Shown here: positions 9,346 through 18,864 of the stretch, piece by piece
How positions within the stretch are numbered: the stretch's first letter is position 1
Layout: each line of letters opens with the position of its first letter
Assembly (NCBI RefSeq): GCF_900142955.1
Contig: NZ_FRCP01000013.1
Location: 124,001-188,000, forward strand
Direction of reading: 5' to 3'
Origin: Anaerosporobacter mobilis DSM 15930
Lineage (GTDB): Bacteria > Bacillota > Clostridia > Lachnospirales > Lachnospiraceae
DNA: 64,000 nt
Notes under the pieces: generated by a model
What the model saw: the letters and a program-made list of their open reading frames with translations, nothing else
Told to the model about the DNA's origin: nothing
The model's database searches: none
Translations under genes and position numbers: made by a program

Positions 9346-10977
9346 TTACTTAATCTCCCAATCTTGTACATTTAGGAATGTACCATATACATCTGGAGTA
9401 GCATTTTGTAAACGATTGCTCTTTGCACCTAAACCGCTAATTACGTACGCATTAATCATTGGTACTTCTGTTTGAACCACACTATCAACGATTCGATAGG
9501 ATTCTCTAATCTTATCCGTATCTACTGTCACTTGTGTATCCATTAACGCCTTAGTTACCTCATCATTTTGATATCTAGTCCAGCCACCTGCAGATAATAA
9601 CCAATTCGCATCGGTAAATATATCAACTGGTATATATGAATATTGTACTGCTAGTAGATCGAAATCTCCACTACCTGCAACTGTCATTAGGGTTGAGAGG
9701 TCTACCGTATTAACCTTAATCTTTAATCCGATTTCAGCAAACTGTGCTGCAAGATAACTTGCTACTTGCGTAAATGTTGTATCTCCACTGTTAACATAGA
9801 AATTATATTCTGTAGACGGATCCCAGCCTTCTGCTTTCGCTTCTTCTAGTAATTGTACCGCTTTATCCTTATCATAAGCTACTGGAACAATACTTGGATC
9901 AAAGAAAGGACCTGCACTTGCAAGGAAACCATCAACGATTTCACCTTTACCTTTTAGGAATTCTTGTAAGATAATATTTCTATCCATTCCATATAAGAAC
10001 GCTTGACGGACTTTTACATTCGTAACTTTTTCTGTATTGAAGAAGATCGATTGTGTAGTAACAGGTGTACCATCATATACTGTTATATTATCAAGTTTTT
10101 TAACACTTTCAAAGTCTTCTTGAAGAATATTTCCCATTGTTTGTTGTACTAGATCGATTTCTCCTGATTGAAGTCCTGTTAATAATTGACTTGGAGTTAC
10201 AACCTTGATTGAAAGGTTCTTAATCTTAGGAGCACCTTTGAAATAGTTTTCATTGGCTTCATAGGTTACATAATGATTTAAATCAAAATCCTTAACGATA
10301 TATGGTCCACTTACTACTGTTGGAGCATTAAACCATTCGTTAGAAAGCATCTGATCTTTTGGTACATCTCCAAGAATATGCTCTGGAATAATCAGAATAT
10401 ATCTTCCATAGATATTTTGAAAGGTTGATAATGCCATCTCTGTCTTAGTGGTAATCTGCACTGTCTTATCATCTACTGCAACTACGCCACTGATACTATC
10501 GGAACCAGCTTCTACAAAGCCATCATCTCCGGTACCTTCTATATTGTAGATTGACATACCTGTGCTACCGATCTCTGGACTAGCCCAGCATAGAAAACTA
10601 AAAAGTACATCCTTTGAAGTAATTGGTTCCTTATCTGACCATACCGCATTAGGATCTATCTTAATTGTAAATGTTTTGTTATCTTTCGTTGTAATCTCAC
10701 TTGCTATCTGTCCTTCGAATTCCATATTCTTATTCAATTCAACTAATGGTAAGAACTCAAATGAAGTCGCGTACTTAACAACTTCTGTTCCATCCATTAA
10801 TAATGGATTTAATGATCCGATTGTATCAGAAATCCCAATGGTTACAACATCACTAGTTGCACTATTTTCTGCGTTAGTCACTCCATTATCATTCTTTTTC
10901 CCGCCACATGCTGTGAGAGACCCTACTAACGCTACGGTTAATAGTGTTCCAACTATTTTCTTCCAACTTTTTTTCAT
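9346..10977 (-). CDS. Extracellular solute-binding protein family 5 lipoprotein (peptide transporter)
   Basis: The product is 543 aa. The signal peptide ends in a lipobox, SLTACGGK, so the mature protein is anchored to the outer face of the membrane. The SBP_bac_5 fold is supported by WSDKEPITSKDVLFSF, VRQAFLYGMDRNIILQ and GEIVDGFLASAGPFFDPS. ATG follows GCAGGAG at 6 nt. It is the binding component for the two ATPases and two permeases encoded just downstream. The preceding amidohydrolase gene suggests that the cargo is an N-acylated or peptide-like amide, but ligand choice cannot be read from sequence. Confidence 0.93.
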   Translation of the reverse strand: MKKSWKKIVGTLLTVALVGSLTACGGKKNDNGVTNAENSATSDVVTIGISDTIGSLNPLLMDGTEVVKYATSFEFLPLVELNKNMEFEGQIASEITTKDNKTFTIKIDPNAVWSDKEPITSKDVLFSFLCWASPEIGSTGMSIYNIEGTGDDGFVEAGSDSISGVVAVDDKTVQITTKTEMALSTFQNIYGRYILIIPEHILGDVPKDQMLSNEWFNAPTVVSGPYIVKDFDLNHYVTYEANENYFKGAPKIKNLSIKVVTPSQLLTGLQSGEIDLVQQTMGNILQEDFESVKKLDNITVYDGTPVTTQSIFFNTEKVTNVKVRQAFLYGMDRNIILQEFLKGKGEIVDGFLASAGPFFDPSIVPVAYDKDKAVQLLEEAKAEGWDPSTEYNFYVNSGDTTFTQVASYLAAQFAEIGLKIKVNTVDLSTLMTVAGSGDFDLLAVQYSYIPVDIFTDANWLLSAGGWTRYQNDEVTKALMDTQVTVDTDKIRESYRIVDSVVQTEVPMINAYVISGLGAKSNRLQNATPDVYGTFLNVQDWEIK

Positions 10978-11042
10978 ATCTTTCTCCTGCCTTTCTACTA
11001 CTTAATATTATACAATAAATCGAACAATTGCAAACTGCTTCC

Positions 11043-12182
11043 CTACTTGTATCGATTCAAACTTTCTTTTGCTAACTCTACAATATATTTTACTGTAGGT
11101 ACAAGTGCTTCTGGATCAGCTATAAATGCTGGGTGATGTATCGGATGTACCCCACCTGTTCCTATCTTAAGATACGCTCCAGGTATTGTCTCTTGGTATA
11201 AGCTAAAATCTTCTCCACCTAAAGACTTCTCTACTTCTGATACCTTAGCCCCTAACTTTACCGCAACTTCTCTAGCAAATTCACATAAGGGAGCTTCATT
11301 ATATACAGCCGGTGGACCAGCATACCAAGTAAGTTCGGCTTCTGCACCATAACTCCTTGCAATTCCATTTACCAAATCAGATAATCTTGTTTGTATCTGT
11401 TTTCGATCCAGGGCATCTAAGGTACGAACGGTTCCTTCCATGAATCCCTTCTCAGGGATAACATTCCAGGTGTTCCCACTCTCAATTCTTGTTATGCTTA
11501 CTAAAGTAGAATGAAATGGATTCATATTCCTACTTACTATCGTCTGAACAGATTGAACAATTGCTGACATAACTACAATCGGATCGATTCCTTCCTCTGG
11601 ATGTGCCGCATGTGTACCTGTCCCGTGTACCCTGATTTCGAATCGATCGACCGCTGCCATCACAGCACCCTCACTTATGGCAAACGTACCTACCGGAATT
11701 CCAGGTGCCGTATGAATTCCCCAAATCAGTTTCACATCGTCTAATACAGGCGTCTCTATGATCTTATAAGCACCTCCTGGTGCCTCTTCCGCTGGCTGGA
11801 ATATAATCTTAACGGTTCCTTTTAATTCCTCCTTATGTAAGTTCAACACCTTAGCTACACCAAGCATAACCGCTGTATGAAAATCATGTCCGCACGCATG
11901 CATAAGTCCAGGTTTTTTTGATGAATAGGATAATCCAGACTCCTCCTCAATTGGCAATGCATCAATATCACATCGTAATGCAATTACTGGTCCGTCTTGA
12001 CTTCCTTTAACCTGAGCAACTAAGCCAGTTTCTAATGGTACATCAATAATTGTAACATTTTCTTTCTTCAGTTGTTCCTTTATATACTCCGTTGTTTTAT
12101 ATTCTTGATATGCTAATTCAGGGTTCTCATGAAGCCATTTAAAATCCTTTATAACCTCTTCTAGAAGTAAATCTTCTTTCAT
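11043..12182 (-). CDS. M20-family amidohydrolase/aminoacylase
   Basis: The product is 379 aa from ATG 12182, chosen because GAGGAG lies 7 nt upstream; an ATG 12 codons earlier has no ribosome site. Metal-binding motifs are LMHACGHDFHTA (Cys/His) and FQPAEEAPGGA (Glu-Glu), with GTGTHAAHPEEGIDPI in the dimerisation/lid domain and SLGGEDFSLYQE near the C-terminus. This is the IAA-amino-acid hydrolase/HipO/AbgB-like group, which cleaves N-acyl amino acids or aminoacyl amides using a dinuclear metal centre. It is cytoplasmic and is the first gene of the peptide-transport operon, 65 nt before the binding protein, so imported N-acylated peptides are a plausible substrate. Confidence 0.9.
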   Translation of the reverse strand: MKEDLLLEEVIKDFKWLHENPELAYQEYKTTEYIKEQLKKENVTIIDVPLETGLVAQVKGSQDGPVIALRCDIDALPIEEESGLSYSSKKPGLMHACGHDFHTAVMLGVAKVLNLHKEELKGTVKIIFQPAEEAPGGAYKIIETPVLDDVKLIWGIHTAPGIPVGTFAISEGAVMAAVDRFEIRVHGTGTHAAHPEEGIDPIVVMSAIVQSVQTIVSRNMNPFHSTLVSITRIESGNTWNVIPEKGFMEGTVRTLDALDRKQIQTRLSDLVNGIARSYGAEAELTWYAGPPAVYNEAPLCEFAREVAVKLGAKVSEVEKSLGGEDFSLYQETIPGAYLKIGTGGVHPIHHPAFIADPEALVPTVKYIVELAKESLNRYK

Positions 12183-12301
12183 TCCATCACTCCTCTTCAA
12201 TTTTATAATTACTATCATAAACTCTTGCTTTTAGTTATTATTTACTCTACATTTCATAGTTTCTTTATAGGGATTGTATTTGTATCATTATATGTCTGTC
12301 A

Positions 12302-12333
12302 TTGACTAAAGTCAATTATTATTTTACTATAAT
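12302..12333 (+). promoter_or_regulatory. Putative promoter and dyad upstream of the EamA transporter
   Basis: TATAAT (12328-12333) lies 54 nt before the EamA start codon. Upstream is the dyad TTGACTAAAGTCAA (12302-12315), whose left half resembles a -35 box but would give a 20-nt spacing. The dyad lies between divergent genes and could be an operator for either. Confidence 0.4.
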
Positions 12334-12387
12334 TATATATTTTGGGTGTAATATCTTACAAGAAAACAATTAATAAGGAGACCACAC

Positions 12388-13284
12388 ATGAACACTAACA
12401 TTACACTAGATAACCACAAGACAAGGGGACATCTTGCCTGCATATTTACCATTATCGTTTGGGGTACCACTTTCATATCAACCAAAGTTCTATTAAGAAG
12501 CTTCTCTCCTGTGGAGATTCTCTTCATCCGCTTTGTTATTGGATATGCAGCACTTTGGGTCGCTTATCCAAAACATCTTCGCATAACCGATAAAAAGCAA
12601 GAAATATATTTTGCTGCTGCAGGTTTATGTGGAGTAACCCTTTACTATCTTTTTGAAAACATTGCATTAACCTACACCCTTGCTTCTAATGTTGGTGTTG
12701 TTGTTTCTATAGCACCTTTCTTTACTGCAATCCTAGGGTTCCTTCTTCTTAAAGAAGAAAAACCACATATTCGGTTTTTTATCGGTTTTGGGATTGCTTT
12801 AGCTGGTATCTGTCTCATCAGTTTTAATAGCAAAACAGAATTTTCCATCAACCCACTTGGTGATTTACTAGCAATTGGTGCTGCAATATTATGGGCATTC
12901 TATTCAATCATTACAAAAAAACTTAGTTCCTTTGGGTATAATATGATACAGACTACAAGAAGAATTTTCTTCTATGGGCTACTCTTTATGTTTCCATTTC
13001 TATTTATAATGGATTTCCATATTACACTAGAACCCTTTATGAATTGTACTAATGTATTGAATTTTATTTTCTTAGGTATTGGGGCATGTGCATTATGTTT
13101 TGTTACTTGGAACTATGCTGTTCGTCATCTTGGCACAGTAAAAACGAGTGTGTACATATACGGAGTTCCCGTTATTACTGCTATAACTTCTGCGCTCGTA
13201 CTTCATGAGGCGATAACCGTTACAACAATATGTGGTATTGTATTAACCTTAGTTGGATTATTCCTTTCAGAAAAGAGAAAGTAG
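12388..13284 (+). CDS. EamA/DMT-superfamily transporter
   Basis: The product is 298 aa with about ten hydrophobic helices arranged as two EamA repeats (residues ~12-142 and ~155-292). The first has IFTIIVWGTTFISTKVLLRSFSP, the second GDLLAIGAAILWAFYSIITKKL. ATG follows AAGGAG at 7 nt. The family mostly exports amino acids and metabolites. The gene is divergent from the peptidase/peptide-transport operon, so export of excess amino acids released from peptides is one possibility. No substrate motif is visible. Confidence 0.88.
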   Translation: MNTNITLDNHKTRGHLACIFTIIVWGTTFISTKVLLRSFSPVEILFIRFVIGYAALWVAYPKHLRITDKKQEIYFAAAGLCGVTLYYLFENIALTYTLASNVGVVVSIAPFFTAILGFLLLKEEKPHIRFFIGFGIALAGICLISFNSKTEFSINPLGDLLAIGAAILWAFYSIITKKLSSFGYNMIQTTRRIFFYGLLFMFPFLFIMDFHITLEPFMNCTNVLNFIFLGIGACALCFVTWNYAVRHLGTVKTSVYIYGVPVITAITSALVLHEAITVTTICGIVLTLVGLFLSEKRK

Positions 13285-13336
13285 CAATATTATTGCTCTG
13301 TTTGTCAAATTAGAAAAATGCAGTATACATATAAAA

Positions 13337-13390
13337 AGAACCTTCAGAATAACCAATACACTTGGTGTATTCCTGTAGGTTCTATTTTTT
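13337..13390. terminator. Convergent bidirectional terminator
   Basis: The outer arms AGAACC (13337) and GGTTCT (13378-13383) close an inner stem CCAATACAC / GGTGTATT. T-rich tracts lie on the 3' side on both strands. It stands between the convergent EamA and DUF1846 genes and can serve both. Confidence 0.7.
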
Positions 13391-13419
13391 TCTAATTATT
13401 CAACTTGTCACTTTGCATT

Positions 13420-14904
13420 CTAGTGATTATCAACCAAAACGCTTTGAGAAGATTTACTGTCCATTGTTACTTGAACTCCTAACTTCTTAAAGCTATCAAG
13501 ATCAACTTTTGTTAATCTAACAGTCGAATGTGCTTGTGCTCCACGTAGATTCTTCAATACATTCAAGGCTTTTGCTGCATTCTCATCTGCTGAAGCACTA
13601 CTTGATAATGCGATTAAAACTTCATCGGTATGAAGTCTTGGGTTCTTACTTCCTAGATATTCTACCTTTAATCTTTGGATTGGTTCGATAGCACTTGGTG
13701 CAATGATATGAACATCATCACCAATTTCTGCAAGGTATTTTACTGCATTTAATAATACCGCTGCTGATGGTCCCAATAGATCTGATGTTTTACCAGTAAC
13801 AATTGTTCCATCAAGTAATTCCATAGCAACCGCATCATCACTAGTTTCTTCCATTTTATTGTTAGCAGCACCAACGACTTTACGATCTTCTAAAGTAATC
13901 TTGGCTTGATTCATTAATAACTCTACTTTGTATAGCTCATCTTTTGTTGCGCTATCAGTAGCAATTTTATTCAAAGTCTCATAGTATCTTCTGATAATTT
14001 CTTGGTTTGATGCCTCACGACAAGCTTCATCATCAAAGATACATTTTCCTGCCATGTTAACACCCATGTCTGTAGGGGATTTATATGGGCTTTCACCATA
14101 TATCATTTCAAACATAGCATTCACGACTGGGAATATCTCCACATCACGATTGTAATTAACGGTGGTCTCGCCATATGCGTCAAGATGGAATGGATCAATC
14201 ATATTCACGTCATTAAGATCTACCGTTGCCGCCTCATACGCTAGATTTACCGGATGTTTTAATGGAAGATTCCATACTGGGAAGGTTTCATACTTCGCAT
14301 ATCCTGCGTTCACTCCATGTTTATGTTCATGGTATAGCTGTGATAAGCAAGTTGCCATCTTACCACTACCGGGGCCAGGAGCAGTTACAACCACAAGTGG
14401 TCTTGAGGTCTTAACATAATCGTTCTTTCCGTATCCTTCTTCACTTACGATATGTTTCACATTGTTTGGATATCCATCAATTTTATAATGATAATATACA
14501 GTAACATCTTTCTTCTCTAGCTTGTCCTTGAATACGTTAGCACTAGTTTGTCCTGAATATTGTGATATAACGACACTACCAACATATAATCCTTTACGAC
14601 GATATTCATCAATTAGACGGAGTACGTCCATATCGTAAGTAATACCTATGTCACCGCGGATTTTGTTTCTTTCAATATCTTCCGCACTAATTACAAATAA
14701 TATCTCTGCTTGATCTTTCAACTGCATTAACATCTGTAATTTACTTGATGGTTCAAAACCAGGAAGGACTCTTGATGCATGATAGTCATCAAAAAGTTTT
14801 CCACCAAACTCTAGATATAGTTTATTATCAAATTTCGCAATACGCTCTAAAATATGTTCTGATTGCATTTTCAAGTATTTTTCGTTATCAAACCCTTGTC
14901 TCAT
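13420..14904 (-). CDS. DUF1846 family protein
   Basis: The product is 494 aa from ATG 14904, which gives the usual family start (M-R-Q-GFDNEKYLKMQSEHI) about 10 nt after AAAGGTG; an ATG three codons earlier is nearly fused to the ribosome site. The DUF1846 family is conserved in Firmicutes at about 500 aa. It has an N-terminal nucleotide-binding-like domain (VVVTAPGPGSGKMATCLSQLYHE, P-loop-like) and a C-terminal domain. Structures have been solved for the family, but I know of no established biochemical role. The gene stands alone with its own terminator. Confidence 0.9.
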   Translation of the reverse strand: MRQGFDNEKYLKMQSEHILERIAKFDNKLYLEFGGKLFDDYHASRVLPGFEPSSKLQMLMQLKDQAEILFVISAEDIERNKIRGDIGITYDMDVLRLIDEYRRKGLYVGSVVISQYSGQTSANVFKDKLEKKDVTVYYHYKIDGYPNNVKHIVSEEGYGKNDYVKTSRPLVVVTAPGPGSGKMATCLSQLYHEHKHGVNAGYAKYETFPVWNLPLKHPVNLAYEAATVDLNDVNMIDPFHLDAYGETTVNYNRDVEIFPVVNAMFEMIYGESPYKSPTDMGVNMAGKCIFDDEACREASNQEIIRRYYETLNKIATDSATKDELYKVELLMNQAKITLEDRKVVGAANNKMEETSDDAVAMELLDGTIVTGKTSDLLGPSAAVLLNAVKYLAEIGDDVHIIAPSAIEPIQRLKVEYLGSKNPRLHTDEVLIALSSSASADENAAKALNVLKNLRGAQAHSTVRLTKVDLDSFKKLGVQVTMDSKSSQSVLVDNH

Positions 14905-15039
14905 GTTCTTCATTCACCTTTACATAATTTTTATAAAGTTTATTATATCATAACTTTATAAAAATAAAAGGAATGTAATGATTTATTTGAAAAAGAACAA
15001 TTCATTTCTTTATTCTTACCAATCTAACCCAAAATCTAC

Positions 15040-15816
15040 TTAGAATTTCATTTGTCCCAAGGTTACTTTTGGATGATGATACCTCGTTCTAGCTATAGTT
15101 TTCTTTCCATATTGAATAGCCCTGGCAGGACACCATTGAATACAAGCCATACAGGCTTCACAATTTTTTCCCCAAGAGGGACTTCCGTTATGTATCATAA
15201 TATTATTGGCTGGACAGACTTTCTGACACGTACCACATTGCGTGCATCCGCTAGTTATGCAAAAGTGTTTTGCTGTTTCACTATAGGATTGGTATCTCTT
15301 CTCTGCTGTTTTTGAAAATACCTTAGCAAATAGGCTAGCGTTAATCTTCAATGTTTTTTTGTTATGTTCCACTGCTTCAATAATTTTGTTCACACTAACT
15401 TCTTGCTTCTGTATGAGTCGCTTCTGTATTATATTCGGATAAGCTGTATACTCTATAATACAATTACCAGGTAAATTCATTTTGAATTCTGCTGTCAACT
15501 CGCCTCCCTGCCCTCTAATCAAGTTTCTTAAATCTTTCAATGCTTCTCCTGCGACCGCACCACATGTAGCAATTCCAAATACATATTGATTCGAATTAAA
15601 TTGTAGCGTCTTCAAAAATTCTACTACTAATTTGGGCATATGATACGAATAAACCGGAAATACAATACCTATTTGTTCATACGATTCGATAGATACTCTC
15701 TTTTGCAATTTCGTAAAGTCTATTCGCACCAAATCTGTATTAGTTAAGCTATCTGCGATTTCTTTTGCCACAGATAAACTATTCCCTGTTCCACTAAAAT
15801 AATATATAACCCTCAT
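15040..15816 (-). CDS. EFR1-type protein: flavodoxin domain plus two [4Fe-4S] ferredoxin motifs
   Basis: The product is 258 aa from ATG 15816 (AGGGGG about 10 nt upstream); an upstream GTG is less likely. The N-terminus VIYYFSGTGNSLSVAKEIAD is the FMN phosphate-binding loop of flavodoxins. The C-terminus has CTQCGTCQKVCPANNI and CEACMACIQWCPARAIQYGK, two four-cysteine cluster motifs. This EFR1 layout is common in anaerobes and is assumed to move electrons between flavin and iron-sulfur carriers. The electron partners are unknown. It is monocistronic, with no neighbour that explains its use. Confidence 0.88.
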   Translation of the reverse strand: MRVIYYFSGTGNSLSVAKEIADSLTNTDLVRIDFTKLQKRVSIESYEQIGIVFPVYSYHMPKLVVEFLKTLQFNSNQYVFGIATCGAVAGEALKDLRNLIRGQGGELTAEFKMNLPGNCIIEYTAYPNIIQKRLIQKQEVSVNKIIEAVEHNKKTLKINASLFAKVFSKTAEKRYQSYSETAKHFCITSGCTQCGTCQKVCPANNIMIHNGSPSWGKNCEACMACIQWCPARAIQYGKKTIARTRYHHPKVTLGQMKF

Positions 15817-15999
15817 ATTGATAATACCCCCTGACACTCAGCTCGTAAAATGCTATATTTTGAAATATTTATATTTACTTTGAAATTTATATAATCTTAA
15901 CCAAATATCTTTGTCAACTGGTTAAATTAATATTGTATTTAAACTGTAGATGAGAAGTTCTTGCTATGATATACTACTTTTGCCATATAACGATTAATC

Positions 16000-16033
16000 A
16001 GCACATACATAGAAGTGATATGTGCTGTTTTTA
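16000..16033 (+). terminator. Orphan plus-strand terminator, possible small RNA end
   Basis: AGCACATA (16000-16007) pairs with TATGTGCT (16019-16026) and is followed by GTTTTTATT. There is no plus-strand gene upstream. About 60-90 nt before it are a TTGTCA (15911-15916) and a TGTATT (15934-15939) spaced by 17 nt, so a short RNA of about 85 nt could be transcribed here. Nothing else is seen in the 15817-16080 gap. Confidence 0.35.
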
Positions 16034-16080
16034 TTGAAAACCGCCCAAAATCAACAAAATATGTGTATCAATCGTGGTGG

Positions 16081-16713
16081 CTACAAAGAGTATTGTACCA
16101 ACCATTCTTTGGCTTTTTCAAAATCGTTTATACAGCCTGTTATGTATGTAATCCTTTTATCACTCTCTCTTATTATTTTTTTCACTAACCTGATATTACG
16201 TCTGCTTAGCCCTATAAATACAACTTTCTTCAAATCTTTATCTAGATCACGATAAGAATAAAGAACCATTTCTAAGATAGCTCTGTCAACCATTGTCTCA
16301 TCAAGATTAACTGCAATAAAAGATGGTGCTGATACTTTCTTAACTTCCAACAAATCTTCTTTAAATTTATTCATAACAATCTTTTTATGATCCCCTAGTG
16401 AATCCAGATGTTCACACCAGATTTCACATTTATTATAATGGAGTGAAAAGGATTTTTTCTTAATTCCCGCTTCTATTTTTGAGTCTAGACGCACTGCCTG
16501 TTCATTCAACACCTTGTCTTGATGTAGTTCCACAGCTACAAGAATAAGCAAAGTAGCTAACATTATGCCTACAACAACTAATACAATGTTTCTTACCGAA
16601 TATAGGTGAATACTATGCGTAAGTAATCCACCAGCAAGCAGAATACCAATAAGTTTTAATATCTTGCACCCTAGTTCGAGCATATTCAATTTGTGCTTAT
16701 AATTTTTGTACAT
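16081..16713 (-). CDS. Membrane-anchored protein of unknown function
   Basis: The product is 210 aa, not recognised. Two hydrophobic helices are near the N-terminus (about 16-36 and 43-64). A soluble C-terminal domain of about 140 residues has alternating strand/helix character (FIAVNLDETMVDRAILEMVLYS; KKVVFIGLSRRNIRLVKKII), resembling a small alpha/beta fold such as a STAS-like domain, though this is only a shape impression. ATG follows GGAGAT. The gene lies 55 nt downstream of a 62-aa gene on the same strand and is probably co-transcribed. Confidence 0.65.
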   Translation of the reverse strand: MYKNYKHKLNMLELGCKILKLIGILLAGGLLTHSIHLYSVRNIVLVVVGIMLATLLILVAVELHQDKVLNEQAVRLDSKIEAGIKKKSFSLHYNKCEIWCEHLDSLGDHKKIVMNKFKEDLLEVKKVSAPSFIAVNLDETMVDRAILEMVLYSYRDLDKDLKKVVFIGLSRRNIRLVKKIIRESDKRITYITGCINDFEKAKEWLVQYSL

Positions 16714-16768
16714 ACTCTTATCTCCATTTTACTTACTTGTGATTGTGTATAGAGTTTTGCATTCACAT

Positions 16769-16957
16769 CTACCTACTTGTCGTTCTTAGATAATCAAGTA
16801 ACTCTCCCTCTTCTAACTCCTGTTCTTTATAATCAGTGACTAATTTACCTATATCAAGAACTAAAGCTCTAGATATGAAAGTCTTCTTAACATAACGTAT
16901 AATTTGCTCATAAATTGGGTTAAAATCATCGATATTTAGTTTTGTAAAATCTGACAT
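16769..16957 (-). CDS. Small hypothetical protein, 62 aa
   Basis: The frame has a strong ribosome site (GGAAGGAGG, 5 nt before ATG) and an acidic helix-rich product with EQELEEGELLDYL near its end. No family is recognised. It precedes the membrane protein gene on the same strand and may be part of the same unit, for example as a small partner protein. Confidence 0.6.
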   Translation of the reverse strand: MSDFTKLNIDDFNPIYEQIIRYVKKTFISRALVLDIGKLVTDYKEQELEEGELLDYLRTTSR

Positions 16958-17041
16958 GGATCCTCCTTCCAGAAAACTGCATTAGTTATACTGTATTGTA
17001 TTACTAATACAGCATCTAGTCAATGTTTTACTTTACATAAA

Positions 17042-17085
17042 ATGCCAGTAGAAGTAACATTTACAGTTACTCTACTGGCATTTTA
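17042..17085 (-). terminator. Terminator downstream of the AIM24 gene
   Basis: ATGCCAGTAGAAGTAAC (17042-17058) pairs with GTTACTCTACTGGCAT (17066-17081), a 16-bp stem with one bulged base and a 7-nt loop. T-rich sequence follows on both strands. It lies about 80 nt past the AIM24 stop codon. Confidence 0.7.
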
Positions 17086-17163
17086 TATAATTATTCTATT
17101 CATATCCTCAAGATACGATTGACATTGCTAGAAATAAAATTCTTCAATAATTTATATTAGCTT

Positions 17164-17841
17164 TTACGAAGATGGCATAAATCCTCTTAATGATGTAGCT
17201 ACATTACTAATTGGCATCGTCTGTAAGATTACTCTTCCCGGACCAGTTACAACCGTGTTGAAGATTCCTTCTCCTCCGAATAACATATTCTTTACTCCTG
17301 GAACTGTCTGAATATCCATAGAACAAGTTGCATCCATTGCAGCTAAGTATCCTGTATCAATGACAATTGATTGTCCTGCTCCTAGATTATATTCCACCAT
17401 ATGACCGTCCATCTCGATGAAAGCTTTCCCTCTACCAGACAAACGTTGCATAATAAAACCTTCTCCACCGAAGAAACCAGCACCTAATTTCTTACGAAAA
17501 TGTACCGATAATTCCACACTAGCCTCCGATGCAAGAAAAGCAGACTTTTGAACAATAATATCTCTACCTGGTTCTAGATCAAATACACGGATGGAACCTG
17601 GAAAACTGGATGCGAAAGCTATCATTCCCGATCCACCTTGTGCAGTGTAGATGTTTTGGAACAATGCTTCTCCTGTGAACATTCTTCCTAATGCTTTTCC
17701 AACACCTCCATTTGATGTTGTCTCCATCTTCATGTTAGGAGACATCCAAGCCATTGAGCCTCTTTCTGTAATCATTCTCTCTCCTGGATCTAAATGACAG
17801 ATTACTACAGGTAGAGAATCTCCTTGTAATTCATATTGCAT
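17164..17841 (-). CDS. AIM24/TIGR00266 family protein
   Basis: The product is 225 aa, full length for the family. Gly-rich beta-strand repeats build the double beta-sandwich (GSMAWMSPNMKMETTS; LGAGFFGGEGFIMQRLSGRGKAFIEMDG; GVKNMLFGGEGIFNTVVTGPGRVILQT). Start ATG follows GAGGAGGAAG. In fungi the homolog AIM24 is mitochondrial; the bacterial role is not established. The gene is monocistronic with its own terminator. Confidence 0.9.
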   Translation of the reverse strand: MQYELQGDSLPVVICHLDPGERMITERGSMAWMSPNMKMETTSNGGVGKALGRMFTGEALFQNIYTAQGGSGMIAFASSFPGSIRVFDLEPGRDIIVQKSAFLASEASVELSVHFRKKLGAGFFGGEGFIMQRLSGRGKAFIEMDGHMVEYNLGAGQSIVIDTGYLAAMDATCSMDIQTVPGVKNMLFGGEGIFNTVVTGPGRVILQTMPISNVATSLRGFMPSS

Positions 17842-18044
17842 ATACTTCCTCCTCTTCTTGTTTAATTGTATCAGGGTTCTACAGCACCACTTCTTTGCTA
17901 TTAAAAGTAGATATTGTTATTATATAATGCAGATTACCGAATAACAAGTTGAAATGATACAGTTGCCAGTAAGTTAACTCTACTCAATAGTAACAAGTAT
18001 CTATTTTGAATCATAAGATAAATAAAAAGAGAAAACGTGGTGCT

Positions 18045-18404
18045 ATGTTAACCGAGAGATATGTTGTTACGGTATTTGGTATCAATACTCAATATTATAC
18101 AGACGAATTTATTGCATATTTGTGGGAAGAAAGTGCAGACGATGAGTATAACAATAGCTCTATATATGTAACTGCTCTAATAGATGCCCGAACATTGGTG
18201 TGTGGAAAGAATAGAGGATGTGATTTAGGTGATACTGCATATGTCATATCCTGTTTAAGAAATCCAATTGATACTCCAGATAGCGAAGATTACTGGGATG
18301 CATTTAGACGTATCATTCTTTCTATTAGGGTAAAACTAGATAATCCAGCTATGACAGTTACCATACAAAATGCAGATTATTACTTCTTTCTTAAAGAATC
18401 ATGA
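18045..18404 (+). CDS. Hypothetical protein, 119 aa
   Basis: The frame from ATG 18045 encodes MLTERYVVTVFGINTQYY and ends NADYYFFLKES. A TTG 13 codons earlier would add a basic stretch; neither start has a strong ribosome site. The protein is acidic and soluble with predicted mixed strands and helices. No domain is recognised. A hairpin terminator follows 36 nt after the stop, which supports it being a real gene. Confidence 0.55.
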   Translation: MLTERYVVTVFGINTQYYTDEFIAYLWEESADDEYNNSSIYVTALIDARTLVCGKNRGCDLGDTAYVISCLRNPIDTPDSEDYWDAFRRIILSIRVKLDNPAMTVTIQNADYYFFLKES

Positions 18405-18440
18405 TAGCTGGTGGGGGTCCAATTGTGTCAGACTATAGAC

Positions 18441-18475
18441 AGTTCGGGGATTACATAATCCTCGAACTATTTTAG
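18441..18475 (+). terminator. Terminator of the 119-aa gene
   Basis: AGTTCGGGGATTA (18441-18453) pairs with TAATCCTCGAACT (18456-18468) with one G-U pair, followed by ATTTTAG. The stem is long and ends 60 nt after the stop codon. Confidence 0.6.
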
Positions 18476-18623
18476 TACATATAGTTTTTATTATATTTTG
18501 AACATAAGATTAATTACATCTGTTTTTTCTTAATTTCGGACCAGGATCGATTGGCCCGCATAACTTACTTATTCCTACGCATACTATTTTCAGTTAATAA
18601 TTTATTAAAAGAGGTGAATAGAT

Positions 18624-18785
18624 ATGTCATACGTAGACCCCAAATTGCAACATCAATTTGAAACCTTGTCCATCGATTTAAAGAATGCTATTCTAGAACG
18701 AAATGTACAGATTTATGAAATAACTGACTTAATTCAAGTACTTGAAGATATTACAAAAGAAGATAAATCGAATACCTTAACTTAA
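18624..18785 (+). CDS. Small hypothetical protein, 53 aa
   Basis: GAGGTG stands 7 nt before ATG 18624. The product begins MSYVDPKLQHQFETLSIDLK and ends EDITKEDKSNTLT: acidic, no cysteine, no membrane segment, probably helical. The central part (LKNAILERNVQIYEITDLIQVLEDI) looks like a short helix-turn-helix-like repeat, but I do not recognise a family. It is bounded by the terminators at 18441 and 18865, so it may be a one-gene unit. Confidence 0.55.
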   Translation: MSYVDPKLQHQFETLSIDLKNAILERNVQIYEITDLIQVLEDITKEDKSNTLT

Positions 18786-18864
18786 TTCTCCACTTCTAAC
18801 CGATCGACCTTTGTATCATTTACTTTATTAATTCTAAGATTCCTATATCCTTTGGAACAAAACA

